Shown here: piece by piece, positions 5,794 through 14,878 of the stretch
How the letters are laid out: every line of letters begins with the position of its first letter
How positions within the stretch are numbered: position 1 is the first letter of the stretch
Source: an uncultured Prevotella sp.
Lineage (GTDB): Bacteria > Bacteroidota > Bacteroidia > Bacteroidales > Bacteroidaceae
Direction of reading: 5' to 3'
Length of the DNA stretch: 19,923 nucleotides
Assembly: GCA_900544825.1 (NCBI GenBank)
Contig: UQWP01000068.1
Span: forward strand, 1-19,923
Program-made: the position numbers and the translations under genes
Notes under the pieces: model-generated
Seen by the model: only the letters and a program-made list of their open reading frames with translations
Told to the model about the DNA's origin: nothing
Databases searched by the model: none

Positions 5794-7818
5794 TTATCTG
5801 ATGATGGCTATTTTGCAGACGGTACCTTTCTCGCCGTTGCTGGTAGCGGTTTCCACCATATAGATTCCGCTAGCCACTCTTCTGCCTTTCAGGTCGCAGC
5901 CGTTCCAGGTATAGGTGCCGCCGTTGCTTCTTCCCTGATTCACCAGGGTTCCGTTGGTACTGACTATCTTCACATCCGCATCCAGCGACAGACCGGTGAT
6001 GGTGATGAGGCCTGTATAGTCTGGCTTTACCGGGTTCGGATAAGCCCATACATTGTCTTTAGTCATCTCTTCGTTGGTGGCGGTAGCATCGCTCATATAG
6101 GAGCAGAGACCCTTGTTGGTTCCGATAAACACCTCACCGGTAGCATCGTTGATGGCGAGCGATTCGATGTTGTTCGACAGCAGCTTGCTGTTGGTTGCCG
6201 TAAAGTGGTGAACCTGCTCCATATTGTCAGCGCTGATCAGATAGACACCGTTGTTGCTGGTACCAAACCATTTTCTGTTTGCCTGATCCACCGCCATACA
6301 GGTAATATCCACACCGCCCAGCAGATAGTCGGCATAATTGGTACCGTCGTTTCTCGGCACTTTCACCTGGGTAAGCGTTGGCTGCGTATCATCCAGGATT
6401 TGCGGAGTGATGTAGAAAGGTCCCTGGTCGGTTCCTATCCACAGATTATGCTCCAGGTCTTCCTTGATGCATCTGATATAATAGAGATTGATTTCCGCAC
6501 CATCCTGGTTGGTGAAGGGCTTGCTGAACATCTTCACCTCGTCGGTTTCCGGTTGGTAGCAGACGATGGCTGGAGTTTCGTGGAAGTCATTCACAAACCA
6601 CAGCCTGCCCTGCTTGTCCTTCATCAGACCCGTCATTGCCGAAAGACTGTAGCCGTTCGGATTCAATGTCTTCTGGTCGTGGGCTATCAACTGGTTGTCT
6701 TTCATCTCGATGATGGAGCGGTGGGTAGCCTGACTGTTGAGAATCCACAGCTTTCCGCTTTCATCCGATAGCAGACTATGCACCAGCACATAGTTGTTGT
6801 CCAGCACCGTTCCTCTATCCACGGCAGCTTCCAGGATACTGTTGTCCTTATTATAATAATGTGTCAGTTTGCCGTCTGTAAACTCATAGAGTCCGGTTCT
6901 GCCCGAAGCAAACACGTGGTTCGGCTGGTGGATATCCGGTTCTACACAGTTGATATCCTGATACTGATAACCCGTCGTATTCCTGATGTCATCCTGATAG
7001 ATGGTCCAGTTGTCCTGGTTCAATACCTGGATGGTACCGGGACGGGTGGCAAGGGATGTACCCGAAAGAAAGGCGCCGCCGCAGGTATAGAGCTGGTTGT
7101 GGATAAATTTCATATACCAGAAATGATTATACTTCGGACCTCCCGGCAGCAAGCTACTTACCAGCTTCATCAGTTCGCTCTTGTCCTCTTTCTTGGGAGC
7201 GGTGTAAGCCCCCACCTTGCTCCATCGGTTTCGGTCGAGCAGGTTGTCAGAGAGGGCAGCGCGATAGGTACCTTCCTCCTTGCTGTAGGCATAGATCTGG
7301 TTATCCCTGATTTCGCACCAGTTCACCTTGAATCCCAGTGGATAAGTATCGCTGATTTCCCCATCCGCCATATTGAGCTTGATGATGCCCAGTCCATAGC
7401 ACAGATAGGCGAATTTGCCATACATATAGATATCGTTGATGGTCTTGTCGCCCGTGATGGTGGCAGAATAGTAATCCGGCAGATTCTGCACGCTCCAGTT
7501 CTGGGTGTTCATCAGGTCGATGTTGGCATTGTTGTAGAGGATGAGCAGCCGCTTGGCAGTCTTGTTGTAGGCGATGTGCTGGATATCGCAGTCGTTCAGA
7601 AAGTCCATCTTGCTGAAGGTCTGAATGCTCTGGTCGTTTCTGTTGTAAGCATAGAGATTGCAGGAAGCCTGCACGAATATCCAGTTGCCGGCTTCTTCTA
7701 TTTCCTGCACTTCGCTGTACGCCATATAGGCTTTCCAGTCGCCGATGGCGGCGCTGCTCTGGAAAGCGGCAACCTGAAGAATCAGGAACGAGAGGATCAT
7801 CAGTATTTTCTTGCTCAT
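5794..7818 (-). CDS. porZ: PorZ-like type IX secretion protein, beta-propeller with C-terminal sorting domain
   Basis: The 674-residue protein has a cleavable-looking signal peptide (MSKKILMILSFLILQVAAF). It then has a propeller-like N-terminal domain starting GDWKAYMAYSEVQEIEEAGN and repeated two-component-regulator-type blades (KQGRLWFVND, EHNLWIGTDQGPF, NRKWFGTSNNGVYLI, GEVFIGTNKGLCSY). The last ~85 residues (YPNPVKPDY ... SGIYMVE ... CKIAIIR) match a type A type IX sorting domain. This architecture matches PorZ, part of the surface attachment complex of the type IX system with PorU, PorV and PorQ; P. gingivalis PorZ is ~776 residues and is reported to bind A-LPS. The start overlaps the upstream transferase stop by 4 nt (ATGA), which implies translational coupling. 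An unrelated propeller cargo protein with the same layout is the main alternative. Confidence 0.78.
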   Translation of the reverse strand: MSKKILMILSFLILQVAAFQSSAAIGDWKAYMAYSEVQEIEEAGNWIFVQASCNLYAYNRNDQSIQTFSKMDFLNDCDIQHIAYNKTAKRLLILYNNANIDLMNTQNWSVQNLPDYYSATITGDKTINDIYMYGKFAYLCYGLGIIKLNMADGEISDTYPLGFKVNWCEIRDNQIYAYSKEEGTYRAALSDNLLDRNRWSKVGAYTAPKKEDKSELMKLVSSLLPGGPKYNHFWYMKFIHNQLYTCGGAFLSGTSLATRPGTIQVLNQDNWTIYQDDIRNTTGYQYQDINCVEPDIHQPNHVFASGRTGLYEFTDGKLTHYYNKDNSILEAAVDRGTVLDNNYVLVHSLLSDESGKLWILNSQATHRSIIEMKDNQLIAHDQKTLNPNGYSLSAMTGLMKDKQGRLWFVNDFHETPAIVCYQPETDEVKMFSKPFTNQDGAEINLYYIRCIKEDLEHNLWIGTDQGPFYITPQILDDTQPTLTQVKVPRNDGTNYADYLLGGVDITCMAVDQANRKWFGTSNNGVYLISADNMEQVHHFTATNSKLLSNNIESLAINDATGEVFIGTNKGLCSYMSDATATNEEMTKDNVWAYPNPVKPDYTGLITITGLSLDADVKIVSTNGTLVNQGRSNGGTYTWNGCDLKGRRVASGIYMVETATSNGEKGTVCKIAIIR

Positions 7819-8747
7819 AGATGCATATAATATAATAACTTATATATATTAAACCAAAAAACGCTTGGATTATTGCCTGTAAGCCTGGCTTTTATCGGCA
7901 AACTGAGCCATGTGAAAAGGGCGCGGCAGATGCCTGTCAGATGCCAACGCTTCATTTTTTCAGCATAACAGATGAGTTTCGAATAGCCTTTCAGTTGCTC
8001 TCTGAAGAGATAGAGCGTTCGGCAAGCCTCTTCCGTCTTCTGCACGAAATGGTAGTTTCCTTCGTATTCATCCAGCAGGATGGCATTGTCGATATGGGTG
8101 ATGGAATGTCCTTGGGCTTTGAGTTGCTTGCCCAGCAGAACATCCTCATAGCCGTAGTATCTGAAGTTCTCATCAAAGGGGCAGGAGAGCAGGATGTTTC
8201 TGGCGATAAGGAAATTGGTGCTTCTGAACTCCCGGTCGCCTTTTTCCTTTCTATGCTGATAATCGTGAGCCGCCTCGCATACCTTTTCGTATCTGTATCT
8301 CAGGTTATGCTTCAGGGCTTCAGCATCTCCGCCAATCTTGAGTCCGCCCACGATGATGTCGCCTTCTGCCTTCAGATAGTTCAGTAGAAAGTTAGGGTGG
8401 TCGATATGCAGGTCGCTATCCACCAGCAGCAGCCAGGTATATTTCGCCTCCCTTGCCAGGAAGTTGCGGATGGCAGCCCTGCCCACGTTCTCTTTTCTCT
8501 CGATGTAGCGGCAATGGGGGAGGGTGTTGATGATACGGTTGCCTTCTACGGTTCTTTCATCTGTAGAACCATCATCGGCGACTAATATTTCGTATTCGAA
8601 ATGAGAGGATGAAGAGGATGAATCAGAGGATGAAGAGAGAGAATCAGAAGATGAATACAATAACGATGCTTGAGCTTGCAGGGATTTTACAAGCTCAATG
8701 CATACATTATTATATGTAGGGATTAATATCGAAAGGGTATTAATCAT
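7815..8747 (-). CDS. Glycosyltransferase family 2 with polyserine insert
   Basis: The 310-residue protein begins MINTLSILIPTYNN. It shows ADDGSTDE (57-64), a central GRAAIRNF, the metal-binding DSD (110-112), and FRYYGYEDVLLGKQL, which resembles the galactosyltransferase C-terminal motif with its ED pair. The C-terminus has hydrophobic and aromatic stretches (LFTWLSLPI, FWFNIYKLLYYM) suggesting membrane contact. Residues 32-48 are almost entirely serine and aspartate, a low-complexity insert between the first helix and second strand coded by repetitive DNA. The start overlaps the rdgB stop by 8 nt and the end overlaps porZ by 4 nt, so translation is probably coupled across all three genes. 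Confidence 0.87.
   Translation of the reverse strand: MINTLSILIPTYNNVCIELVKSLQAQASLLYSSSDSLSSSSDSSSSSSHFEYEILVADDGSTDERTVEGNRIINTLPHCRYIERKENVGRAAIRNFLAREAKYTWLLLVDSDLHIDHPNFLLNYLKAEGDIIVGGLKIGGDAEALKHNLRYRYEKVCEAAHDYQHRKEKGDREFRSTNFLIARNILLSCPFDENFRYYGYEDVLLGKQLKAQGHSITHIDNAILLDEYEGNYHFVQKTEEACRTLYLFREQLKGYSKLICYAEKMKRWHLTGICRALFTWLSLPIKARLTGNNPSVFWFNIYKLLYYMHL
8604..8654 (-). repeat. Simple-sequence repeat coding polyserine
   Basis: On the coding strand TCATCCTCT recurs in frame three times (8604-8612, 8613-8621, 8625-8633), separated by GAT, beside CT-rich TCTTCTGATTCTCTC. The 9-base unit encodes SSS, so copy-number change would lengthen or shorten the insert without a frameshift. Confidence 0.75.
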
Positions 8748-9357
8748 TCTTGTTCTTTAAGTATTCAGCCAGTTTAGCCACGGCTCTGGCTCTATGGCTG
8801 ATGCCGTTCTTGATTTCCTCACCCAGCTGGGCGAAACTCTGGTCGTAGCCTTCCGGAACGAAGATAGGGTCGTAGCCGAAACCTTCGGTACCCTGCTTCC
8901 TGGTAGCGATATGACCCTCTATGATACCATCAAACTGATGGATTTTCTTGATGCTGGTGCATCCGCAAGGGCAGACATCCTTCTTCTCGATGTAGCAGAT
9001 CACGGTGCGGAAGCGCGCCTTTCTGTTCTCCTTTCCATCCAGTTCTCTCAGCAGTTTTGCCATGTTAGCCTCGCTGTCGTGGTCGGTATCTTCGGCATAG
9101 CGGGCGCTGTGAACACCCGGCGCACCATCCAGTGCCTCCACTTCCAGTCCGGTATCATCGGCAAAGCAGCTTAGGTGATAATGGTCGTAAACATACTGCG
9201 CCTTCTGCAAGGCATTCTCCTCCAGTGTATTTCCGGTTTCCGGAATATCCACATCGCATCCTATCTCCTTCAGCGAAACCACCTCGTAGTCGCTGCCCAG
9301 AATATCGCGTATTTCCTGCAGTTTATGCTGGTTGTTGGTTGCAAATACTATCTTCAT
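8740..9357 (-). CDS. rdgB: Non-canonical purine NTP pyrophosphatase, RdgB/HAM1 family
   Basis: The enzyme hydrolyses dITP, ITP and XTP to the monophosphates, keeping deaminated purines out of DNA and RNA. The 205-residue protein has the N-terminal substrate motif ATNNQHK (6-12), the catalytic-site ADDTGLEVEALDGAPGVHSARYA, and GFGYDPIF followed by SHRARA near the end; all are family hallmarks. I start at ATG 9357 because an upstream TTG at 9363 is an unlikely start. It follows the YitT-family gene by 9 bp and overlaps the next transferase. A small cysteine-rich insert CPCGC lies mid-protein; I think similar inserts occur in relatives but cannot verify this. Confidence 0.95.
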   Translation of the reverse strand: MKIVFATNNQHKLQEIRDILGSDYEVVSLKEIGCDVDIPETGNTLEENALQKAQYVYDHYHLSCFADDTGLEVEALDGAPGVHSARYAEDTDHDSEANMAKLLRELDGKENRKARFRTVICYIEKKDVCPCGCTSIKKIHQFDGIIEGHIATRKQGTEGFGYDPIFVPEGYDQSFAQLGEEIKNGISHRARAVAKLAEYLKNKND

Positions 9358-9366
9358 AATCAATAA

Positions 9367-10323
9367 TTACTCTTTCAGTTTCTTAATATCTTTCTCCTTG
9401 ATTTTCACTTTCATTTCATCAAATCCCTCGCCATATACACCGATGACGGCACTCTGGCTGACAAAGGCATTCGGGTCGATGATCTTGACGATACGGAAGA
9501 TGGTGACGCTCTCGTTCTTCTTGGCAAGAATACAGAGCACCTTCATCTCGTTGCCCGTGTACCAGCCGTGGCCATCGAGAATGGTTACGCCATGGTCCAT
9601 CTGCGTACCGATGGCGTTGGCTATTTCCTGATACTTCTTGCTGAAGATCATAAACTGCACACTCTCTCGCTGGGCATTCATCACATAGTCGAGCACCAGG
9701 TTCTCTATCACCATGGTACAGAGACCGAATACCACCTTTCTGATGGCATCTATCGCCGTGAATTCCGGTTTCGCATTGAAGACGAAGAAGGAACTGCCCA
9801 CGATGACGAGGTCCACGAAGATGAGCACCCGTCCCAGCGAGATATTATGGTATTTGTTCACGATGGCGGCGATGATATCCGTTCCTCCCGTACTTCCATT
9901 GTGCAGGAAGACGATGGCGAGCGACAAGCCTGTAAACAGACAGCCGATGATGAGCGACATGAAGTCCTGTCCCTCTCCCAGCACCTGAACCATTTCGCCA
10001 TTTTCACCTATCATCAAGTCTTGCGCCAGCGCCAGGAATACGGAGAGCATGATGATGGCGTAGATGGTCTTCACCATGAACTTGAATCCCAGAATCTTCA
10101 GCGCGGCAAGCAGCAGGGCGGCATTGATGAGAAAATACGACAAATAGATAGGTATTCCCGTACCGTAGAAGATTACGGCTGCAATACCCGTTACGCCACC
10201 CGTTACGATCTGGTATGGAAGCAGGAAGATTGTCCATCCAAATGTATAAATCAACAGACCCAGTGTAATGTAGAAATAGTCCTTGATTTCATTCTTAACT
10301 TTTTGACTGATTGCTATTTGCAT
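9367..10323 (-). CDS. YitT family membrane protein (DUF161 + DUF2179)
   Basis: The 318-residue protein has several predicted membrane segments: YITLGLLIYTFGWTIFLLP, the YLSYFLINAALLLAALKILGF region, IYAIIMLSVFLALA, FMSLIIGCLFTGLSLAIVFL and VLIFVDLVIVGSSFFVF. GGVTGIAAVIFYGTGIP and NGSTGGTDIIAAIVNK are the paired glycine-rich motifs of YitT proteins. A cytoplasmic C-terminal domain of ~90 residues (GVTILDGHGWYTGNEMKVLCILAKK) matches DUF2179. The family is widespread and its transport substrate is not established. A good ribosome binding site GAGGAAAA precedes the ATG. It is the first gene of the minus-strand operon, 80 bp after leuS with a hairpin between. Confidence 0.9.
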   Translation of the reverse strand: MQIAISQKVKNEIKDYFYITLGLLIYTFGWTIFLLPYQIVTGGVTGIAAVIFYGTGIPIYLSYFLINAALLLAALKILGFKFMVKTIYAIIMLSVFLALAQDLMIGENGEMVQVLGEGQDFMSLIIGCLFTGLSLAIVFLHNGSTGGTDIIAAIVNKYHNISLGRVLIFVDLVIVGSSFFVFNAKPEFTAIDAIRKVVFGLCTMVIENLVLDYVMNAQRESVQFMIFSKKYQEIANAIGTQMDHGVTILDGHGWYTGNEMKVLCILAKKNESVTIFRIVKIIDPNAFVSQSAVIGVYGEGFDEMKVKIKEKDIKKLKE

Positions 10324-10349
10324 AATATTTTCCTCGTATTTTTAAAGCA

Positions 10350-10388
10350 CAGAAGGCCGCCCATTTTCAAGAATGAGACGACCTTCTG
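10350..10388 (-). terminator. Hairpin after leuS
   Basis: CAGAAGG (10350-10356) pairs with CCTTCTG (10382-10388), and the stem extends inward through a G-U pair in the minus-strand RNA. It lies 15 bp past the leuS stop. The following minus-strand sequence is TGCTTTAAAAATA, so the U tract is poor and read-through into the YitT-family gene is possible. Confidence 0.55.
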
Positions 10389-10403
10389 GATATTATCAAT
10401 AAA

Positions 10404-13265
10404 TTACTTTTTCAACACTACGTTGACGATCTTCTTTGGTACGATGATCACCTTCAACACGTTGAATCCTTCCAAGTACTTCTGGCTCTTCTCGTCTGCC
10501 AATACCTGCTTCTGGATTTCCTCGTTAGGAGTATCCACAGGGAAAGTCATCTGGAAACGAGCTTTACCATTGAAGGAAATAGTGAGCTGCATATCGTTCT
10601 CCTTCAGATACTGCTCATCATACTTTGGCCATGCTGCATCGCATACGCTGCCCTGCTCGCCAAGTGCTGCCCACAACTCTTCTGCGATGTGTGGAGCGAA
10701 TGGAGCAATGAGGATCACGAGGTCTGTGAGCAGTTCCTTGTTGCGGCACTTCTGCTGACCGAGTTCGTTCACGGCAATCATGAAGGCTGAGATAGAGGTG
10801 TTGTAAGAGAACTTCTCGATGTCCTCGCTTACCTTCTTGATGAGCTTGTGAACGCTCTTCAGGCTCTCTGGCTTCGCTGCCTCGTCGGCTGTTGGAAGGA
10901 AGTTGTCGGTGCGGTTCTCGTAGAACAGACCCCAGAACTTCTTCAGGAAGCGGTGGCAACCGTCGATACCATTGGTATCCCAAGGCTTGCTTGCCTCTAC
11001 AGGACCCAGGAACATTTCGTAGAGACGCAGGGTATCAGCACCATACTTCTCGACAATCATATCTGGATTCACCACGTTGAACATACTCTTAGACATCTTC
11101 TCGATGGCCCATCCGCAGATGTACTTGCCATCTTCCAGGATGAACTCAGCGTTCTGATACTCAGGGCGCCAAGCCTTGAATGCCTCGATATCCAATACAT
11201 CGTTGCTTACGATGTTTACATCTACGTGGATAGGAGTTACGTCGTAATCCTTCTTCAGGTTCAGGCTTACGAATACAGGAGCCTTGTCGTGGTCATCGCT
11301 GTTGATGCGGTAAACGAAGTTAGAGCGGCCCTGAATCATACCCTGGTTCACCAGCTTCTGGAATGGCTCTTCCTTGCAGCTTACGCCGAGGTCGAAGAGG
11401 AACTTGTTCCAGAAACGGGAGTAAATCAAGTGACCGGTAGCATGCTCGCAACCACCTACGTAGAGATCCACGTTCTGCCAGTACTCATCAGCCTTCTTGC
11501 CTACGAGAGCCTCGTCGTTGTGAGGATCCATGTAGCGCAGGTAGTAAGCAGAAGAACCTGCGAAACCTGGCATGGTGTTGAGCTCCAGTGGGAATACGGT
11601 CTTGTTATCTACGAGGCTCTTGTCAACCACCTCTTTCTTCTCTGCATCCCAAGCCCACTTCTTGGCTCTGCCCAATGGTGGCTCGCCAGTCTCTGTTGGC
11701 TTGTAGGTCTCAATCTCAGGCAATTCGAGTGGCAGGCACTCCTCTGGAACCATCTGTGGCATTCCGTCTTTGTAATATACAGGGAATGGCTCACCCCAGT
11801 AGCGCTGACGGGAGAAGATGGCGTCGCGGAGACGATAGTTTACCTTAACTCGGCCGATGCCCTTCTCGGTAACAAACTTCTTGGTAGCTGCGATAGCCTC
11901 CTTTACGGTGAGTCCGTTCAGAGAGAAACCGTCCATGCTGCTCTTGCCTGCTACAGGTGAGTTGGTTACGATACCTTCCTTGGCATCGAAGCTCTCCTCT
12001 GAAACATCAGCACCCTCGATAAGAGGAATGATAGGCAGGTTGAAGTGCTTGGCGAAGGCGTAGTCACGGCTATCGTGAGCAGGTACAGCCATGATGGCAC
12101 CTGTACCATATCCTGCCAATACATATTCTGAAATCCATACTGGGATTGCCTCGCCTGTGAATGGGTTGATGGCGTAGCTTCCTGAGAATACACCGGTTAC
12201 GCTGTGGTTAGCCATACGGTCCAACTCGGTGCGCTTCTTCACGTAGTCGAGATATTTCTCCACCTCTTCCTTCTGCTCGGCAGTAGTTACCTGCTGAACA
12301 TACTCGCTTTCTGGAGCCAGAACCATGAAGGTTACACCAAACATGGTATCGGCACGGGTGGTGAAGATGGTGAACTTCACGTCGCTGTCCTTTACAGAGA
12401 ATACTACCTCTGTACCCTCAGAACGGCCAATCCAGTTCTTCTGGGTTTCCTTGATACTGTCGCTCCACTGGATGGTCTCCAAACCGTCGAGCAGACGCTG
12501 AGAGTAGGCAGATGTTCTCAAGCACCACTGCTGCATCTTCTTCTGGATGACAGGATAACCGCCACGCTCACTTACGCCGTTTACTACCTCGTCGTTGGCA
12601 AGTACAGTACCCAAGCCAGGGCACCAGTTTACCATGGTTTCGCCGAGGTAAGCGATGCGGTAGTTCATCAGAATCTGCTGCTTCTTCATGTCGTCGAAGC
12701 TGTTCCACTCCTCGGCTGTGAAGTCGATCTGCTCGTTCTGAGCTACGTTCAAGTCAGCAGAACCCTTCTCTTCGAAGCGCTTGATGAGCTTCTCGATAGG
12801 CTGAGCCTTCTGGCAGCCGTTGCAGAAGAATGAGTTGAACATCTTCTGGAAAGCCCACTGAGTCCAATGGTAATACTTAGGGTCGCAGGTACGAACCTCA
12901 CGATCCCAATCGAAGCAGAAGCCAATCTTGTCGAGCTGCTCGCGGTAGCGGTTGATGTTGGCTACGGTAGTAACCTCTGGGTGCTGACCGGTCTGGATAG
13001 CATACTGCTCAGCAGGCAAACCGTAAGCGTCGTAACCCATAGGGTTCAGTACGTTGAATCCGTTCAAACGCTTGTAGCGAGCATAGATGTCGCTGGCGAT
13101 ATAACCAAGTGGGTGACCTACGTGCAAACCTGCTCCTGATGGATAAGGGAACATGTTGAGCACATAGAATTTCTTCTTGTTTTCATCTTCTGTCACCTTG
13201 TAGGTCTTGTTCTCGACCCATTTCTGGTGCCATTTCTTCTCGATTTCTCTGAAGTTGTATTCCAT
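10404..13265 (-). CDS. leuS: Leucyl-tRNA synthetase
   Basis: This 953-residue class I synthetase attaches leucine to tRNA-Leu. It begins MEYNFREIEKKWHQKW and has the HIGH-type motif HVGH (48-51) within YPSGAGLHVGHPLGY. The editing domain is visible from the threonine-rich TTRADTMFGVTF (around residue 300) and GTGAIMAVPAHDSRDYAFA (around 390), which hydrolyses mischarged tRNA. KMSKS is at 723-727. The C-terminal anticodon-binding region ends in the tRNA-binding extension VPKKIVNVVLKK. At 953 residues it is somewhat longer than the ~860 of Escherichia coli, as I recall is usual in Bacteroidota. It has its own promoter and is probably monocistronic or reads into the YitT operon. Confidence 0.98.
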   Translation of the reverse strand: MEYNFREIEKKWHQKWVENKTYKVTEDENKKKFYVLNMFPYPSGAGLHVGHPLGYIASDIYARYKRLNGFNVLNPMGYDAYGLPAEQYAIQTGQHPEVTTVANINRYREQLDKIGFCFDWDREVRTCDPKYYHWTQWAFQKMFNSFFCNGCQKAQPIEKLIKRFEEKGSADLNVAQNEQIDFTAEEWNSFDDMKKQQILMNYRIAYLGETMVNWCPGLGTVLANDEVVNGVSERGGYPVIQKKMQQWCLRTSAYSQRLLDGLETIQWSDSIKETQKNWIGRSEGTEVVFSVKDSDVKFTIFTTRADTMFGVTFMVLAPESEYVQQVTTAEQKEEVEKYLDYVKKRTELDRMANHSVTGVFSGSYAINPFTGEAIPVWISEYVLAGYGTGAIMAVPAHDSRDYAFAKHFNLPIIPLIEGADVSEESFDAKEGIVTNSPVAGKSSMDGFSLNGLTVKEAIAATKKFVTEKGIGRVKVNYRLRDAIFSRQRYWGEPFPVYYKDGMPQMVPEECLPLELPEIETYKPTETGEPPLGRAKKWAWDAEKKEVVDKSLVDNKTVFPLELNTMPGFAGSSAYYLRYMDPHNDEALVGKKADEYWQNVDLYVGGCEHATGHLIYSRFWNKFLFDLGVSCKEEPFQKLVNQGMIQGRSNFVYRINSDDHDKAPVFVSLNLKKDYDVTPIHVDVNIVSNDVLDIEAFKAWRPEYQNAEFILEDGKYICGWAIEKMSKSMFNVVNPDMIVEKYGADTLRLYEMFLGPVEASKPWDTNGIDGCHRFLKKFWGLFYENRTDNFLPTADEAAKPESLKSVHKLIKKVSEDIEKFSYNTSISAFMIAVNELGQQKCRNKELLTDLVILIAPFAPHIAEELWAALGEQGSVCDAAWPKYDEQYLKENDMQLTISFNGKARFQMTFPVDTPNEEIQKQVLADEKSQKYLEGFNVLKVIIVPKKIVNVVLKK

Positions 13266-13329
13266 TGTCTTTATCTAATTATTTTGTTTCTTTTCTTAAA
13301 TATAATAAGGTAAAACCCCATTCAAGGTG

Positions 13330-13360
13330 CAAAATTACATTTATTTTAGCACATTACAAA
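13330..13360 (-). promoter_or_regulatory. leuS promoter
   Basis: On the minus strand TTTG (13360-13357), a 19-bp spacer and TAATTTTG (13337-13330) match the Bacteroidota -33/-7 consensus exactly. The predicted leader is ~60 nt. No T-box or leader peptide is evident in it. Confidence 0.75.
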
Positions 13361-13384
13361 ATAAAATGCAAGTTTTTTATGATT

Positions 13385-14815
13385 TTAATGCCTGAGCGTA
13401 AACAAATCATCCATGGTGAGTTGCACCTGTGCTATTGCCGAATGAGTTGTAGGACGAATACCAAACGTAGTTATCAAAGTAGGCAAGATGCCATGACGTA
13501 CTCCCGTCTCTTCTACGAAATCAGCCATACGAGTTCGTATACGAAGCTCTTCCTCCTTCGTTATGCTATAAGGAGACTGCGAATACTTGATTTCACAGAG
13601 ATTAATCAGATGGTCAGCTCGCTCTATCAGCAAGTCTATCTGCGCCGCAGGTGTAGAGCACTTGCTTCGCCAAGAATAATACTCCGTATAGATTTGCTCA
13701 ATGCCTAAACTCTTCTTTATCTGAGGAATATGCAACATACAGATGCGTTCAAAAGCCAAACCATACCATGTGTTTTGGCGAGGCTTGCCCATCTGATGCG
13801 TCCAGTAAGCTACATCCGTGGTACCAGGATGACAGAAGGACATATAAAATAAGGTGTATAAGTCCGTGAGCTGGTAAATCTGGTCTTTTTGCTTGATTTT
13901 CTTTTCACGCGTATTATAACCTCTTACAAAGTCACAGTTGATTAATTCCCGAAGCACCTTGGTCAATGTTCCACCCGACTTCAAATTCAGATGCGTAGAA
14001 ATTTCCTTGCGAGTCATCCCTTGCTTACATTTTGCCAGCATCTCTATTACTCTCATATAGATTTCCGAGTTTCGGAACAAAGAAGAATACAACCTACTAT
14101 ACTCTCGTTTCAGTTCACCACGTTCAGCAAAGAACAATCGATCTACATTAGCCTCCACACCTTGCGTCTTGTCCAGCAAGCTCAGATAGTAAGGCACTCC
14201 ACCCATCATACTATAAATCTGTAAGATGGAAAGACGTGACCACAAGAATCCATTCGCCTGGAGATACTCCTCCGTCTCACCTAGTGTGAATGGAGCCAAG
14301 TATATCTCATGCGTAATGCGATTATGAAGTCCGCCATGGCTATCTATGAGATTAGAAATCATCCACGATGTGGCACTGCCACAAACCACAAGCATAATCT
14401 CATTCTGATTAGCCGCCCAACTATTCCAAAAATGCTCAAAAGCCTGCTGGAAATTAGACTTGGGAGTATCAAGACAAGGCAACTCGTCTATAAAAAGCAG
14501 TATGCGCTTACCTCCCAACTTCGACTTCAGCATTTGCTTCAAAATCTCAAATGCCTCTGTCCAATTAGAAGGCAAAGGCAGCTTTGGGTCGCCAAATTCA
14601 CACAAAGCATAGCCAAAATTAGACAATTGAGCCTCGGCTGGTGCATCAATAGACCCAGACATCTCGAAGGCAAATTCATCCTTGAATAGATTATGCACCA
14701 GATAAGTCTTGCCGATGCGCCTTCTTCCATACACTGCCACAAACTCAGCTTTTCCAGAATGGTAATACTCGGTAAGCTGTCTGATTTCCGTTTTTCGTCC
14801 TATAATTTGCTCCAT
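13385..14815 (-). CDS. AAA+ ATPase with winged helix and DUF234 nuclease-like domain
   Basis: I start at MEQIIGRKTEIRQL (14815), giving 476 residues; the ATG at 14875 lies inside the promoter. The N-terminal ATPase has Walker A GRRRIGKT (30-37), Walker B LLFIDE (D110, E111) and a sensor-like LVVCGSATSWM. It is the archaeal-type ATPase common in Bacteroidota. A middle helix-turn-helix (GMTRKEISTHLNLKSGGTLT ... LRELINCDFVRGY) suggests DNA binding. The C-terminal part (YGLAFERICMLHI ... AQIDLLIERADHLINLCEIK) has the FE, ID and ExK residues of a PD-(D/E)XK-like DUF234 domain. The function of this family is unknown to me; ATPase, DNA-binding and nuclease-like residues are all intact here. The gene lies between leuS and susD with its own promoter and is preceded by two large hairpins. 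Confidence 0.9.
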   Translation of the reverse strand: MEQIIGRKTEIRQLTEYYHSGKAEFVAVYGRRRIGKTYLVHNLFKDEFAFEMSGSIDAPAEAQLSNFGYALCEFGDPKLPLPSNWTEAFEILKQMLKSKLGGKRILLFIDELPCLDTPKSNFQQAFEHFWNSWAANQNEIMLVVCGSATSWMISNLIDSHGGLHNRITHEIYLAPFTLGETEEYLQANGFLWSRLSILQIYSMMGGVPYYLSLLDKTQGVEANVDRLFFAERGELKREYSRLYSSLFRNSEIYMRVIEMLAKCKQGMTRKEISTHLNLKSGGTLTKVLRELINCDFVRGYNTREKKIKQKDQIYQLTDLYTLFYMSFCHPGTTDVAYWTHQMGKPRQNTWYGLAFERICMLHIPQIKKSLGIEQIYTEYYSWRSKCSTPAAQIDLLIERADHLINLCEIKYSQSPYSITKEEELRIRTRMADFVEETGVRHGILPTLITTFGIRPTTHSAIAQVQLTMDDLFTLRH

Positions 14816-14845
14816 ATCGCTTGAATAAGATAATTTGTTACGGTG

Positions 14846-14876
14846 CAAAAATACGATAATTATTTGAAAAAGCAAA
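14846..14876 (-). promoter_or_regulatory. Promoter of the DUF234 ATPase
   Basis: On the minus strand TTTG (14876-14873), a 19-bp spacer and TATTTTTG (14853-14846) are an exact consensus match. The leader to ATG 14815 is ~25 nt, which fixes the start codon. The first palindrome begins two bases beyond the -33 box. Confidence 0.8.
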
Positions 14877-14878
14877 CG

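Noticed and set aside
5749..6771. Long open frames antisense to porZ, leuS and yitT (for example 340 and 370 codons)
   Set aside because: They lie opposite genes with clear domains, have no recognisable motifs, and are expected from codon bias in the sense strand.
13265..13340. T-box or leader-peptide attenuator in front of leuS
   Set aside because: The leader is about 60 nt, AT-rich, without T-box consensus or a leucine-rich small frame.
14815..14875. Longer N-terminus for the DUF234 ATPase (start at 14875)
   Set aside because: The extra 20 codons overlap an exact -33/-7 promoter, and the conserved protein begins MEQIIGRKTEI at 14815.
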